Shown piece by piece: positions 55,716-64,000 of a stretch of 64,000 bases of DNA. Position 1 is the first letter of the stretch. Every line of letters starts with the position of its first letter. The DNA is from Hydractinia symbiolongicarpus. Lineage: Eukaryota; Cnidaria; Hydrozoa; Anthoathecata; Hydractiniidae. A model generated the notes under the pieces. That model saw nothing but the letters and a program-made list of their open reading frames with translations. It was not told where the DNA came from and made no database searches. A program made the translations under genes and the position numbers. The DNA lies in contig NC_079886.1 in the NCBI RefSeq assembly GCF_029227915.1, positions 248,001 to 312,000 of the forward strand, written 5' to 3'.

Positions 55716-58700
55716 AATCCCGGACTCGGCCCGTATAGTCAAAAGTATACAAAGAAAGTACCCAGGGAGTAAACTCATTTCCCAAACGATTTTTTAAATT
55801 ATTTTTTAACCACTAAAACGCATGAGACTTGTAGTTTTCAAAAATATTTTCATTTTTGATGAGACGCTGAATAAAAGAAGTTTAATCGCCGGCAAACGAA
55901 AACCCGCGTTTTCGCGTAAATCCCGTACTCGGCCCGTATAGTCAAAAGTACACAAAAAAGTACCCAGGGAGTAAACTAATTTCCCGAATGATTTTTTAAA
56001 ATATTTTTTCACCACTAAAACGCATGAGACTTGTAGTTTTTAAAAATGTTTTCATTTCTGATGAAACGCTGAATAAAAGAAGTTTAATCGCCGGCAAACG
56101 AAAACCCGCGATTTCCCGTAAATCCGGTACTCGGCCTGTCTAGTCAAAAGTACACAAAAAAAGTACCCAGGGAGTAAACTGATTTCCCGAATGATTTTTT
56201 AAATTATTTTTTCACCACTAAAACGCATGAGACTTGTAGTTTTCAAAAATGTTTTCATTTTTGATATGACGCTGAATAAAAGAAGTTTAATCGCCGGCAA
56301 ACGAAAACCCGCGATTTCCCGTAAATCCGGTACTCGGCCCGTATATTCAAAAGTATACAAAGAAAGTACCCAGGGAGTAAACTCATTTCCCGAACGATTT
56401 TTTAAATTATTTTTTCACCACTAAAACGCATGAGACTTGTAGTTTTCAAAAATGTTTTCATTTTTGATGAAACGCTAAATAAAAGAAGTTTAATCGCCGG
56501 CAAACAAAAACCCGCGATTTCCCGTAAATCCCGGATTCGGCCCGTATAGTCAAAAGTATACAAAGAAAGTACCCAGGGAGTAAACTCATTTCCCGAACGA
56601 TTTTTTAAATCATTTTTTCACCACTAAAACGCATGAGACTTGTAGTTTTCAAAAATATTTTTATTTTTGATGAGACGCTGAATAAAAGAAGTTTAATCGC
56701 CGGCAAACGAAAACCCGCGATTTCCCGTAAATCCCGTACTCGGCCCGTATAGTCAAAAGTACACAAAAAAAGTACCCAGGGAGTAAACTGATTTCCTGAA
56801 TGATTTTTTAAATTATTTTTTCACCACTAAAACGCATGAGAATTGTAGTTTTCAAAAATATTTTCATTTTTGATGCGACGCTGAATAAAAGAAGTTTAAT
56901 CGCCGGCAAACGAAAACCCGCGATTTCCCGTAAATCCCGGGCTCGGCCGTATAGTCAAAAGTATACAAAGAAAGTACCCAGGGAGTAAAGTCATTTCCCG
57001 AACGATTTTTTAAATTATCTTTTCACCACTAAACCGCATGAGACTTGTAGTTTTTAAAAATGTTTTCATTTTTGATGAGACGCTGAATAAAAGAAGTTTA
57101 ATCGCCAGCAAACGAAAACCCGCGATTTCCTGTAAATCCCGGGCTTGGCCCCTATAGTCGAATGTATACAAAGAAAGTACCTTGTGGGTAAACTCATTTT
57201 CAGAACGATTTTATAAATTATTTTTTCACCACTAAAACGCATGAGACTTGTAGTTTTCAAAAATTTTTCATTTTTGATGAGACGCTGAATAAAAGAAGTT
57301 TAATCGCCGGCAAACGAAAACCCGCGATTTTCTGTAAATTCCGGGCTTGGCCCCTATAGTCGAATGTATACAAAGAAAGTACCCTGTGAGTAAACTCATT
57401 TGAAGAACAATTTTTTAAATTATTTTTTCACCACTAAAACGCATGAGACTTGTAGTTTTCAAAAATGTTTTCATTTTTGATGAAACGCTAAATAAAGGAA
57501 GTTTAATCGCCGGCAAACGAAAACCCGCGATTTCCCGTAAATCCCGGACTCGGCCCGTATAGTCAAAAGTATACAAAGAAAGTACCCAGGGAGTAAACTC
57601 ATTTCCCGAACGATTTTTTAAATTATTTTTTCACCACTAAAACGCATGAGACTTGTAGTTTTCAAAAATATTTTTATTTTTGATGAGACGCTGAATAAAG
57701 GAAGTTTAATCGCCGGCAAACGAAAACCCGCGATTTCCCGTAAATCCCGTACTCGGGCCGTATAGTCAAAAGTACACAAAAAAAGTACCCAGGGAGTAAA
57801 CTGATTTCCCGAATGATTTTTTAAATTATTTTTTCACCACTAAAACGCATGAGAATTTTAGTTTTCCAAAATATTTTCATTTTTGATGCGACGCTGAATA
57901 AAAGAAGTTTAATCGCCGGCAAACGAAAACCCGCGATTTCCCGTAAATCCCGGGCTCGGCCCGTATAGTCAAAAGTATACAAAGGAAGTACCCAGGGAGT
58001 AAAGTCATTTCCCGAACGATTTTTTAAATTATCTTTTCACCACTAAACCGCATGAGACTTGTAGTTTTTAAAAATGTTTTCATTTTTGATGAGACGCTAA
58101 AGAAATGAAGTTTATTCGCCGGCAAACGAAAACCCGTGATTTCCCCTAAGTCCCGGACTCGGCCCGTATAGTCAAAAGTATACAAAGAAAGTACCCAGGG
58201 AGTAAACTCATTTCCCGAACGATTTTTTAAATTATTTTTTCACCACTAAAACGCATGAGACTTGTAGTTTTCAAAAATATTTTCATTTTTGATGCGACGC
58301 TGAATAAAAGAAGTTTAATCGCCGGCAAACGAAAACCCGCGATTTCCCGTAAATCCCGGGCTCGGCTCGTATAGTCAAAAGTATACAAAGGAAGTACCCA
58401 GGGAGTAAAGTCATTTCCCGAACGATTTTTTAAATTATCTTTTCACCACTAAACCGCATGAGACTTGTAGTTTTTAAAAATGTTTTCATTTTTGATGAGA
58501 CGCTAAAGAAATGAAGTTTATTCGCCGGCAAACGAAAACCCGTGATTTCCCCTAAGTCCCGGACTCGGCCCGTATAGTCAAAAGTATACAAAGAAAGTAC
58601 CCAGGGAATAAACTCATTTCCCGAACGATTTTTTAAATTATTTTTTCACCACTAAAACGCATGAGACTTGTAGTTTTCAAAAATATTTTCATTTTTGATG

Positions 58701-59575
58701 AGACGCTGAATAAAAGAAGTTTAATCGCCGGCAAACGAAAACCCGCGTTTTCCCGTAAATCCCGTACTCGGCCCGTATAGTCAAAAGTACACAAAAAAAG
58801 TACCCAGGGAGTAAACTGATTTCCCGAATGATTTTTTAAATTATTTTTTCACCACTAAAACCCATGAGAATTGTAGTTTTCAAAAATGTTTTCATTTTTG
58901 ATGAAACGCTGAATAAAAGAAGTTTAATCGCCGGCAAACGAAAACCCGCGATTTCCCGTAAATCCCGGGCTCGGCCCGTATAGTCAAAAGTATACAAAGG
59001 AAGTACCCAGGGAGTAAAGTCATTTCCCGAACGATTTTTTAAATTATCTTTTTACCACTAAGCCGCATGAGACTTGTAGTTTTTAAAAATGTTTTCATTT
59101 TTGATGAGACGCTAAAGAAATGAAGTTTATTCGCCGGCAAAAGAAAACCCGTGATTTCCCCTAAGTCCCGGACTCGGCCCGTATAGTCGAATGTATACAA
59201 AGAAAGTACCCTGTGAGTAAACTCATTTTCAGAACTATTTTTTAAATTATTTTTTCACCACTAAAACGCATGAGACTTGTAGTTTTCAAAAATGTTTTCA
59301 TTTTTGATGAAACGCTGAATAAAAGAAGTTTAATCGCCGGCAAACGAAAACCCGCGATTTCCCGTAAATCCCGGACTCGGCCCGTATAGTCAAAAGTATA
59401 CAAAGAAAGTACCCAGGGAGTAAACTCATTTCCCGAACGATTTTTTAAATTATTTTTTCACCACTAAAACGCATGAGACTTGTAGTTTTCAAAAATATTT
59501 TTATTTTTGATGAGACGCTGAATAAAAGAAGTTTAATCGCCGGCAAACGAAAACCCGCGATTTCCCGTAAATCCC
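55713..59575 (-). repeat. 203-bp satellite DNA, inverted array (19 monomers)
   Basis: Same monomer as the main array, read on the minus strand. It starts at GTAAATCCCGG (55713) and ends with GTAAATCCC (59567-59575); the distance between these two phases is 3854 bp, i.e. 19 x 202.8 bp. Several units carry the GTACACAAAAAAAGTACCC variant and others the GTATACAAAGAAAGTACCC variant. Two to three units from about 57880 to 59130 repeat as a short HOR: an AAACCGCATGAG variant next to one with CTAAAGAAATGAAG. Open frames here are by-products of the repeat. Confidence 0.95.
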
Positions 59576-59586
59576 CAACCTCGTCC

Positions 59587-59636
59587 CCAGGGCTTGTTAG
59601 GCTTTTTATATTTGGACGGCCTGAACAAGGCCCTGG
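59587..59636. repeat. Imperfect inverted repeat next to the satellite border
   Basis: Left arm CCAGGGCTTGTTAGGC (59587-59602) pairs with right arm GCCTGAACAAGGCCCTGG (59619-59636), with two single-base bulges and a 16-base spacer. Such subterminal foldbacks are common at DNA-transposon ends. It could form a hairpin in single-stranded DNA. Confidence 0.7.
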
Positions 59637-59645
59637 CCCTGGCTG

Positions 59646-59667
59646 GTCACGTGACAAATTTGATTGG
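59646..59667 (+). promoter_or_regulatory. Promoter-like pair: palindromic E-box and inverted CCAAT box
   Basis: GTCACGTGAC (59646-59655) is a perfect 10-bp palindrome with a CACGTG E-box core. ATTGG (59663-59667), an inverted CCAAT box, follows 7 bp later. A CpG-containing stretch (ACGCGTCCCGCGAG, near 59690) and a YY1-like AAAATGGTGGC (about 59805) come next. This is a plausible TATA-less promoter for the gene at 60449. No expression evidence is available from sequence alone. Confidence 0.4.
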
Positions 59668-60425
59668 CCGTAAGAACTCGCATAATTAAAACGCGTCCCG
59701 CGAGTGATATTAGAGGCAAAATTATGTGGCGAGAAAAAATCAAAATTCGAGAACTTTTCGTGGTGATGGACCGCGGATTAGCAATTCAAAAAGTAGCTCT
59801 TTAAAAATGGTGGCTGTTATTTTGTGGGTGTTGCGTTTGGTTTGGTTTTTGATGTTGTTCTACTAGCTAAATGTAGCTAGATTCAAAATTTTGGAAAAAC
59901 ATTATTTTTGATATGGAACTGCAACAGTTCTGAAAGTATTTTACCAGAAAAAAGATTAACAATAACTGGTTGAAAGCAGGTTTGAGCATCTTGTGTTGCT
60001 AAAAACTCACACTGTTAAATGAACTGAAGAAGGAACGAACTTCACAAGCGATCAAAACTGTCATACATATATAGCTAGCTATATGTAACATAATGTTTAG
60101 CTATGGAAAAGTAAGTGCATATCATCTTGTGTGCTAGGGTAGACTTAAAAATTCTTATTAATATTTAATATTTTGCTTTATGATTTCTTGTTTCTGCATT
60201 GAATATGGGTAGGCCTCGTATCCTACACAGGAACCTTAGGCTATGTACCATTTTGTGTTCTGTTAAAGTATTACTTTGTAATTTGTGTTCTCACTGTACT
60301 TTCAACATTCATCATTATTGTATGATATTCTTGTGTATGGACAATATATACAAATCCTTGTCAGTAAAACCCTTATAGTAGTTTTGTTTGTTCTGTTGTA
60401 ATATTTCTAATTCTTAAATTTTCAG
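59668..60425 (+). other. 5' region of the DUF6589 gene: probable 5' UTR exon and 5' UTR intron
   Basis: This stretch holds no long open frame. A strong splice donor, GTAAGT, lies at 60111 after CTATGGAAAA, and a pyrimidine-rich acceptor (TTAAATTTTCAG) ends at 60425. A 315-bp intron in the 5' UTR is therefore likely, bringing a leader exon from the promoter-like region next to the coding exon. A 16-bp perfect palindrome lies at 60069-60084 (ATATAGCTAGCTATAT). The transcription start cannot be placed. Confidence 0.45.
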
Positions 60426-60428
60426 AAA

Positions 60429-60464
60429 ATGGAGAATGCAAACATAGCATGGCAGCAGCTGTAA
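60429..60464 (+). CDS. Short upstream open frame overlapping the main start codon
   Basis: ATG at 60429 opens an 11-codon frame (MENANIAWQQL) that stops at 60464 and overlaps the main ATG at 60449 in another frame. If the transcript begins upstream, this frame would lower initiation at 60449 or require leaky scanning. Translation is not shown; it is listed because it bears on start choice. Confidence 0.3.
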   Translation: MENANIAWQQL

Positions 60465-61291
60465 CACCAAAGAAGTTTTATCCAAGAAAAAATGTTTCGC
60501 AACAGGGAGTGTGTAGATTATGTGGAAAATTCACTCAGCAGAGACACCTAATCAAAATTTTTTCTAAAATTGGATTGGCAAAAAATCTTGCTTCAAAAGT
60601 GCATGAAGTGTGTGGCATAGGTATCAACGAGCATGACTGTATAACGAAAGTCGTTTGCCGAACATGCGAATCTTTTATTACCAAGGTTGACGAGTACAGG
60701 AACTCTTGTCACAACGTCCAAGGTGAACTTAATCGAAACATGTCTGTCAAGAGATTGCTGCTACCAGAAGATTGTAACACAATCACAAGCAAAAATGAAC
60801 CTTCTCGTAAGAAATTATTTGATTTAACAAACGTACAAAGTGCAGATGACATTGATAAAGAGAATATTGAATCAAGTGACAGTATTTTGAAAAAATTGAA
60901 CGATGTTTTTGGCACAAAAGAAGTACCCTTTATTGGGAAATTAATGTGGGAGACACCTGGTTTTAAAGATGTTTTTGTCAAATTATTACTCTCTGATCTG
61001 AATATGGCATGTAAAAGTCTATGCAGGAGAGATGAAAATGGTTCAACTTTACTTAACAATACCTATGATGGACTTTCAAATTTGCAGATCAAAAATATCA
61101 AAACTGAGATGTTGAAAATCCCCTATTTTGTCGATATTCTGGAAACAATTGCTGGTGATATTGAAAACAGGCAGAGTGAAATAAAATATGCTTTCATTTA
61201 CTCAATTCTGATGCAGTCACGCTGGCACGAACTAAGTTTATTTCAAAGAATTAACACCACTCTTTTAATAGAAGGTGGTTGCAGTAAACAG
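60449..61291 (+). CDS. ZAD-like/DUF6589 protein, coding exon 1 (residues 1-281)
   Basis: First coding exon, 281 codons, of a gene whose product is about 885 residues. Residues 21-90 form a ZAD-like zinc-binding domain: CRLC (C22, C25) and CRTC (C70, C73), 44 residues apart, with further candidates H52, C55, C64 and C87. ZAD domains bind zinc and often mediate protein or DNA contacts in nuclear proteins. Residues 100-160 are a charged linker; 160-281 look helical. The start at 60449 is the first ATG giving the long frame, a few bases after an acceptor at 60425. The exon ends at AAACAG before a GTATGTATAT donor (61292) in phase 0. If the intron is not removed, translation adds six residues and stops at 61312, giving a 287-residue protein with the ZAD-like domain only. 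Assignment of the N-terminus to ZAD rests on the cysteine pattern alone. Confidence 0.8.
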
Positions 61292-61604
61292 GTATGTATA
61301 TACATAATATAATAATAAAGGATTTTGTGTAAGCAATTGAACTGATTTTTATTTATTCTCACATTACTTTTAAGCTTTTCAGCAAGAGACCTGTGAATCT
61401 ATCAATTTATTTTTTTAATTTTCTCAATATTGAGTTATCAGTACCTTTTTTCACTTGTTCAGCCTTATCAGTAAGGCTGAACAAGTGAAAAAAAAAAAAA
61501 AACAATTCAAGGGCTGAAGCCAAATTTCCAGTTTCTTATAAAAAAGTGTAGTCTACAGCCTCATTTGTTGAAAATAATCTATTTATATTGGCTTTTGTTT
61601 TTAG
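61292..61604 (+). other. Intron of the DUF6589 gene (313 bp), with two possible acceptors
   Basis: Donor GTATGT at 61292 and acceptor TTTTGTTTTTAG ending at 61604; a second AG (TTGCAG) ends at 61610. Both acceptors keep phase 0, so the choice adds or omits two residues (Leu-Gln). An in-frame TAG directly precedes 61605, so the downstream exon cannot extend further upstream. The intron contains a perfect hairpin, listed separately. Confidence 0.85.
61446..61493. repeat. Perfect 22-bp inverted repeat with a TCAG loop, inside the intron
   Basis: Arms 61446-61467 and 61472-61493 are exact reverse complements (core CACTTGTTCAGCCTTA), separated by a 4-base loop and followed by a run of A that continues to 61502. 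In RNA this gives a stable hairpin flanked by U- and A-rich tracts. It may be a small foldback insertion or a structure affecting splicing; it is shorter than a usual microRNA precursor. Confidence 0.9.
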
Positions 61605-63419
61605 TTGCAGATACGGTTTCAAAGATTAGGTGTTTGCTTGTGCCCGAGCAGAAGAGAGGTTTTATTGGATTTGATTGGTGGTCATTTTCGTGATGGTGTC
61701 ATTGATAAAGTTAAAGGTGGAGCTGTGTTTCGAGGGACAGGAGATAATTGGGACATAAGAATTCTCAAAGGTCATATGCATAAAAACAATCAAAATGAAG
61801 ATCTCCATCTATTTGCCACAAATTTGATTGAAAACCGTCTATCATTTGACCATCTCGATAATGACAATCCAAAACGTGATATTGCATTATTACCACTGAG
61901 TACATTTTCATTAAACATTGCAGAGTGGAGGGAATATATCAGAACTTCAAAAATTTTGGTTGGGCGTATTTTGTTGGATTTTTTCCCAAAGTTCAAATTT
62001 CTGAAATCATTTGTTCCACAACACATTGATCATCAATATAGCCACGAAATGGGGGAACGGTCATTCATTGCATCTATGCCTATCATTAATGCAAATGAAG
62101 CACACTATGCTGATTGTGTAAAGATACTTCGAACGTACGAAAAATGGATCGCAGAAATTTACCATGAAACAGGCATGTTGCAAAACATACCAAACCTTGA
62201 TGATGGACCACTTCTTGAAACCTTTCAAGCCAACCCTGGTCAGAAATTTGCACACATCAATTTTACAGATTCTGATCCCATGAAAGAAATGAAAATTGTG
62301 TTTGGTGGCGATCAATTAACACGTGTAAGATTTGCTGGTGCAAAAGATTTACTAGCTGGTGCACATACTCCTAGCCATCGATTTGAACACTGCTCTCCTT
62401 TTAAACCAGTAATGTGGCATACCAAAGCAGCTCTTTTGCAATATTCATACCACCTCTTGCATAAACCTGAATCCATTGCTGAGAATGGAACGATAAAGTA
62501 TTTTAGGGAGAAGCTTCGTCGAAAAAATGTTACTCCTGCTAAAGTACTCGATTCTTTTGATGGTTGTGAGGAATTATTTATCAGTCTTGGACTTGCATAT
62601 ATTGTTGTTGCACTGATGAAGTTTTTTGGAATGGAAAGTTTGGAGGATAAACCATCTGTTTACCCTTTCCCTACTAACTTTGTTCATAAATCTGATGCTG
62701 AGAAAGACGCGTATATGAATAACATATTGACAAAGTTTTTAGATGAATACTTGCTGCAGAAATCCCCACCAAGAGATGGTGATGATTTTGTTGAAAATTA
62801 TGGTTTTTGCGTAATATTTCTTACGATTCTGGTTCTGCAACTCAAGGATGCAGCAAAAGAAGGTGATGGAAACCGTACTCTTATCAACCAAAAGATGCTT
62901 TTAAATGTGTTTAAATCTTTAGGTTCTTACAGCAAATATGCTCTGGAAATGTTTGTCAGCATTGCTCAAGTTGAGTGTTTACTGACACCACGATTATCTG
63001 AGGAGTTTAAGTGGGGGAATTTTGTCAACTGGCGTGGCGGTAAGGGGAAAAATATTGAAGACGACCTTGCTCAGGAGATTGTGAATAAAGTTTCCAAAAA
63101 TATAGTTCAGAGAATGGGTCCTAACAAGACAATATCATCTATAACTAAAATTACTAAAGCTGCTAACGGAATTAAAGAAATCCTGGAAAATTATGACAAA
63201 AATGCTAGTATACACAGATCCTCTACACAACATAGCACCAGTGATGCTTTTGAAGATGAGAATGAAATGATATTAGATCTTCTCGAACTAAAACCTTTTC
63301 ACCATTCATCAGGTCGTTTCCATAACAGTTTCCCAGCTATAAAAAGGTCACCTTTGCGCTATATGAACGTGACAGATTTTCACAATTGGTTGAAAAAACA
63401 CAGAGATGAACTAGTTTGA
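61605..63419 (+). CDS. ZAD-like/DUF6589 protein, coding exon 2 (residues 282-885)
   Basis: The last coding exon contains the DUF6589 core. Family-typical blocks, numbered in the spliced protein, are GDNWD (327-331), a helical stretch with HYADCVKILRTYEKW, GDQLT (516-520), MWH (551-553), GDGNR (701-705), FVNWRGGKGKNI (754-765) and DDLAQE (767-772). The conserved acidic residues (D328, D331, D517, D702, D768, E772) would suit an RNase H-fold, DDE/D-type transposase. The family's biochemistry is not established to my knowledge, so that is inference. The frame is open throughout, without frameshift or internal stop, so the gene may be intact and recently active. The C-terminal tail (from about residue 815) has an acidic patch and no recognised domain. 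The exon begins with a TTG leucine codon, so it is not an independent gene. Confidence 0.88.
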   Translation: MQIRFQRLGVCLCPSRREVLLDLIGGHFRDGVIDKVKGGAVFRGTGDNWDIRILKGHMHKNNQNEDLHLFATNLIENRLSFDHLDNDNPKRDIALLPLSTFSLNIAEWREYIRTSKILVGRILLDFFPKFKFLKSFVPQHIDHQYSHEMGERSFIASMPIINANEAHYADCVKILRTYEKWIAEIYHETGMLQNIPNLDDGPLLETFQANPGQKFAHINFTDSDPMKEMKIVFGGDQLTRVRFAGAKDLLAGAHTPSHRFEHCSPFKPVMWHTKAALLQYSYHLLHKPESIAENGTIKYFREKLRRKNVTPAKVLDSFDGCEELFISLGLAYIVVALMKFFGMESLEDKPSVYPFPTNFVHKSDAEKDAYMNNILTKFLDEYLLQKSPPRDGDDFVENYGFCVIFLTILVLQLKDAAKEGDGNRTLINQKMLLNVFKSLGSYSKYALEMFVSIAQVECLLTPRLSEEFKWGNFVNWRGGKGKNIEDDLAQEIVNKVSKNIVQRMGPNKTISSITKITKAANGIKEILENYDKNASIHRSSTQHSTSDAFEDENEMILDLLELKPFHHSSGRFHNSFPAIKRSPLRYMNVTDFHNWLKKHRDELV

Positions 63420-63430
63420 AATTAGTTGCA

Positions 63431-63436
63431 TTTATT
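63431..63436 (-). terminator. Candidate polyadenylation signal for the convergent minus-strand gene
   Basis: TTTATT on the plus strand reads AATAAA on the minus strand, about 330 bp past the minus-strand stop at 63769. If used, the two 3' UTRs overlap as antisense RNA. A short AT-rich motif like this is weak evidence. Confidence 0.25.
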
Positions 63437-63571
63437 TTTTTTAAATATTTTTTACAATTTTATGTTATGATATATATTATATACCTTAAAAGTGAGAAAA
63501 AATATTAATTCGAGTTAACGTACAAAAAAGATATGCATCTGAAATTTCACAAGTGGAAGCTTTTTTTGTTT

Positions 63572-63652
63572 GAGTTCTTTTCTAAGTTTGATGGACCAGA
63601 GTTCTTTTCTAAGTTTGATGGACCAGAGTTCTTTTCTAAGTTTGATGGACCA
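63572..63652 (+). repeat. 27-bp minisatellite, three exact copies
   Basis: GAGTTCTTTTCTAAGTTTGA plus TGGACCA is repeated exactly at 63572, 63599 and 63626. It lies between the stop codon at 63419 and the AATAAA signal at 63683, so it is probably in the 3' UTR of the DUF6589 gene. Exact identity suggests a recent slippage event or polymorphic copy number. Confidence 0.95.
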
Positions 63653-63682
63653 GAGACATAAAAATTGTCAAATTTGCTCCTT

Positions 63683-63688
63683 AATAAA
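63683..63688 (+). terminator. Candidate polyadenylation signal of the DUF6589 gene
   Basis: AATAAA, 264 bp beyond the stop codon. It places the 3' end about 80 bp short of the stop codon of the convergent gene. Confidence 0.45.
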
Positions 63689-63768
63689 ATATACAGAAAA
63701 GTCAGTGTTTATATTGCATAAAAATAGTTTTTTCATATCCTTGTTTTAAAAAATAACCTCACAAATTT

Positions 63769-64000
63769 TTAACACCTAGGAGCATAACATTCAACAAGGT
63801 CATATATTTTTTTTGAATACGTTTCATCGCAAATACCAAATTTATCAAACATATCGTCCAAGGTATTTATATATTGTAACTGTTGTAAGATGTCTTCAAT
63901 ACATTTTGAATTATATTCTTGTTGCGGTAAGACATGGAATAACGCTAATTCAGATTGGATTTTTACTTCAAATAGTTCTTTTCGTAACTTTTCGAAATTA
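63769..64000 (-). CDS. 3' end of an unidentified convergent gene (partial, runs off the window)
   Basis: On the minus strand an open frame enters at the right window edge and continues for 76 codons to TAA at 63769-63771. The peptide begins NFEKLRKELFEVKIQSELAL and ends DLVECYAPRC. It is rich in Leu, Glu, Lys and Asp, with balanced hydrophobic spacing typical of a helical protein rather than of translated AT-rich DNA. There is no in-frame ATG near its left end, so it is a 3' part of a longer coding exon. I do not recognise the family. It faces the DUF6589 gene tail to tail, with stops 350 bp apart. It could be a second gene of the same transposon or a host gene. A chance open frame is possible but unlikely at this length and AT content. 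Confidence 0.55.
   Translation of the reverse strand, partial: NFEKLRKELFEVKIQSELALFHVLPQQEYNSKCIEDILQQLQYINTLDDMFDKFGICDETYSKKIYDLVECYAPRC

Larger units (their letters stand above)
59576..64000 (+). mobile_element. Candidate DNA transposon, left part (DUF6589 gene inside), right end outside the window
   Basis: The satellite ends abruptly at CAACCTCGTCCCCAGGGC (59576-59593). To my recollection, closely similar sequences form the ends of several DNA transposons in cnidarians and other invertebrates. Directly behind lies an imperfect inverted repeat (59587-59602 with 59619-59636). The segment then carries a DUF6589 gene and a convergent second gene. No matching inverted end (CTGGGGACGAGG) occurs before 64000, so the element, if real, is longer than 4.4 kb. 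The boundary is seen; the transposon identity is inferred. Confidence 0.45.

Noticed and set aside
1-59575. Hammerhead ribozyme core in the 203-bp satellite (minus strand TTGATGAGACGCTGAAT)
   Set aside because: It resembles CTGATGA..GAAA, but the first base and the GAAA box do not match, stem II cannot form well, and variants break it freely.
59473-59673. Open frames crossing the satellite/transposon border on both strands
   Set aside because: They join repeat-derived frame to unrelated sequence at 59575 and have no recognisable domain.
60709-62315. Minus-strand open frames inside the DUF6589 exons (60709-61059, 61790-62026, 62061-62315)
   Set aside because: They are antisense shadows of the plus-strand coding exons, without splice or domain support.

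Overview
The window is eukaryotic DNA, most likely from a marine invertebrate (a cnidarian is my best guess). It has introns with GT..AG borders, AT-rich introns and flanks, and a DUF6589-family gene of a type I associate with corals, Hydra, sea anemones and other invertebrates. That taxonomic reading is inference. No bacterial feature, tRNA or rRNA gene is visible.

Layout. (1) Positions 1-54283 are one uninterrupted head-to-tail satellite array, about 268 copies of a ~203-bp monomer (about 37% GC, CpG-rich). It is a mosaic of higher-order repeat (HOR) domains whose periods are multiples of the monomer: 3, 4, 5, 6, 8, 9, 10, 13 and 15 monomers. (2) Positions 54284-55715 hold an unrelated tandem repeat of 373 bp (3.8 copies). 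(3) Positions 55713-59575 hold the 203-bp satellite again, in opposite orientation, as a whole number (19) of monomers. All three satellite borders fall at nearly the same monomer phase. (4) At 59576 the satellite stops at a sequence resembling a DNA-transposon end, followed by a promoter-like stretch and a two-exon gene (60449-61291 and 61605-63419). The gene encodes a protein of about 885 residues with an N-terminal ZAD-like cysteine domain and a DUF6589 core, plausibly a transposase or transposase-derived protein. (5) A 27-bp minisatellite lies in its 3' flank. Beyond it, the 3' end of a second, convergent gene on the minus strand (63769-64000) runs off the window.

How the parts may work together. 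The gene-bearing segment looks like the left part of a DNA transposon abutting, or inserted into, satellite chromatin. The many short open frames inside the satellite, on both strands, follow from the repeat itself and are not annotated as genes. The most interesting points are the phase-locked satellite borders, the inverted-array/373-bp/array architecture, the conserved dyad in each monomer, and the DUF6589 element with a possible regulated intron.
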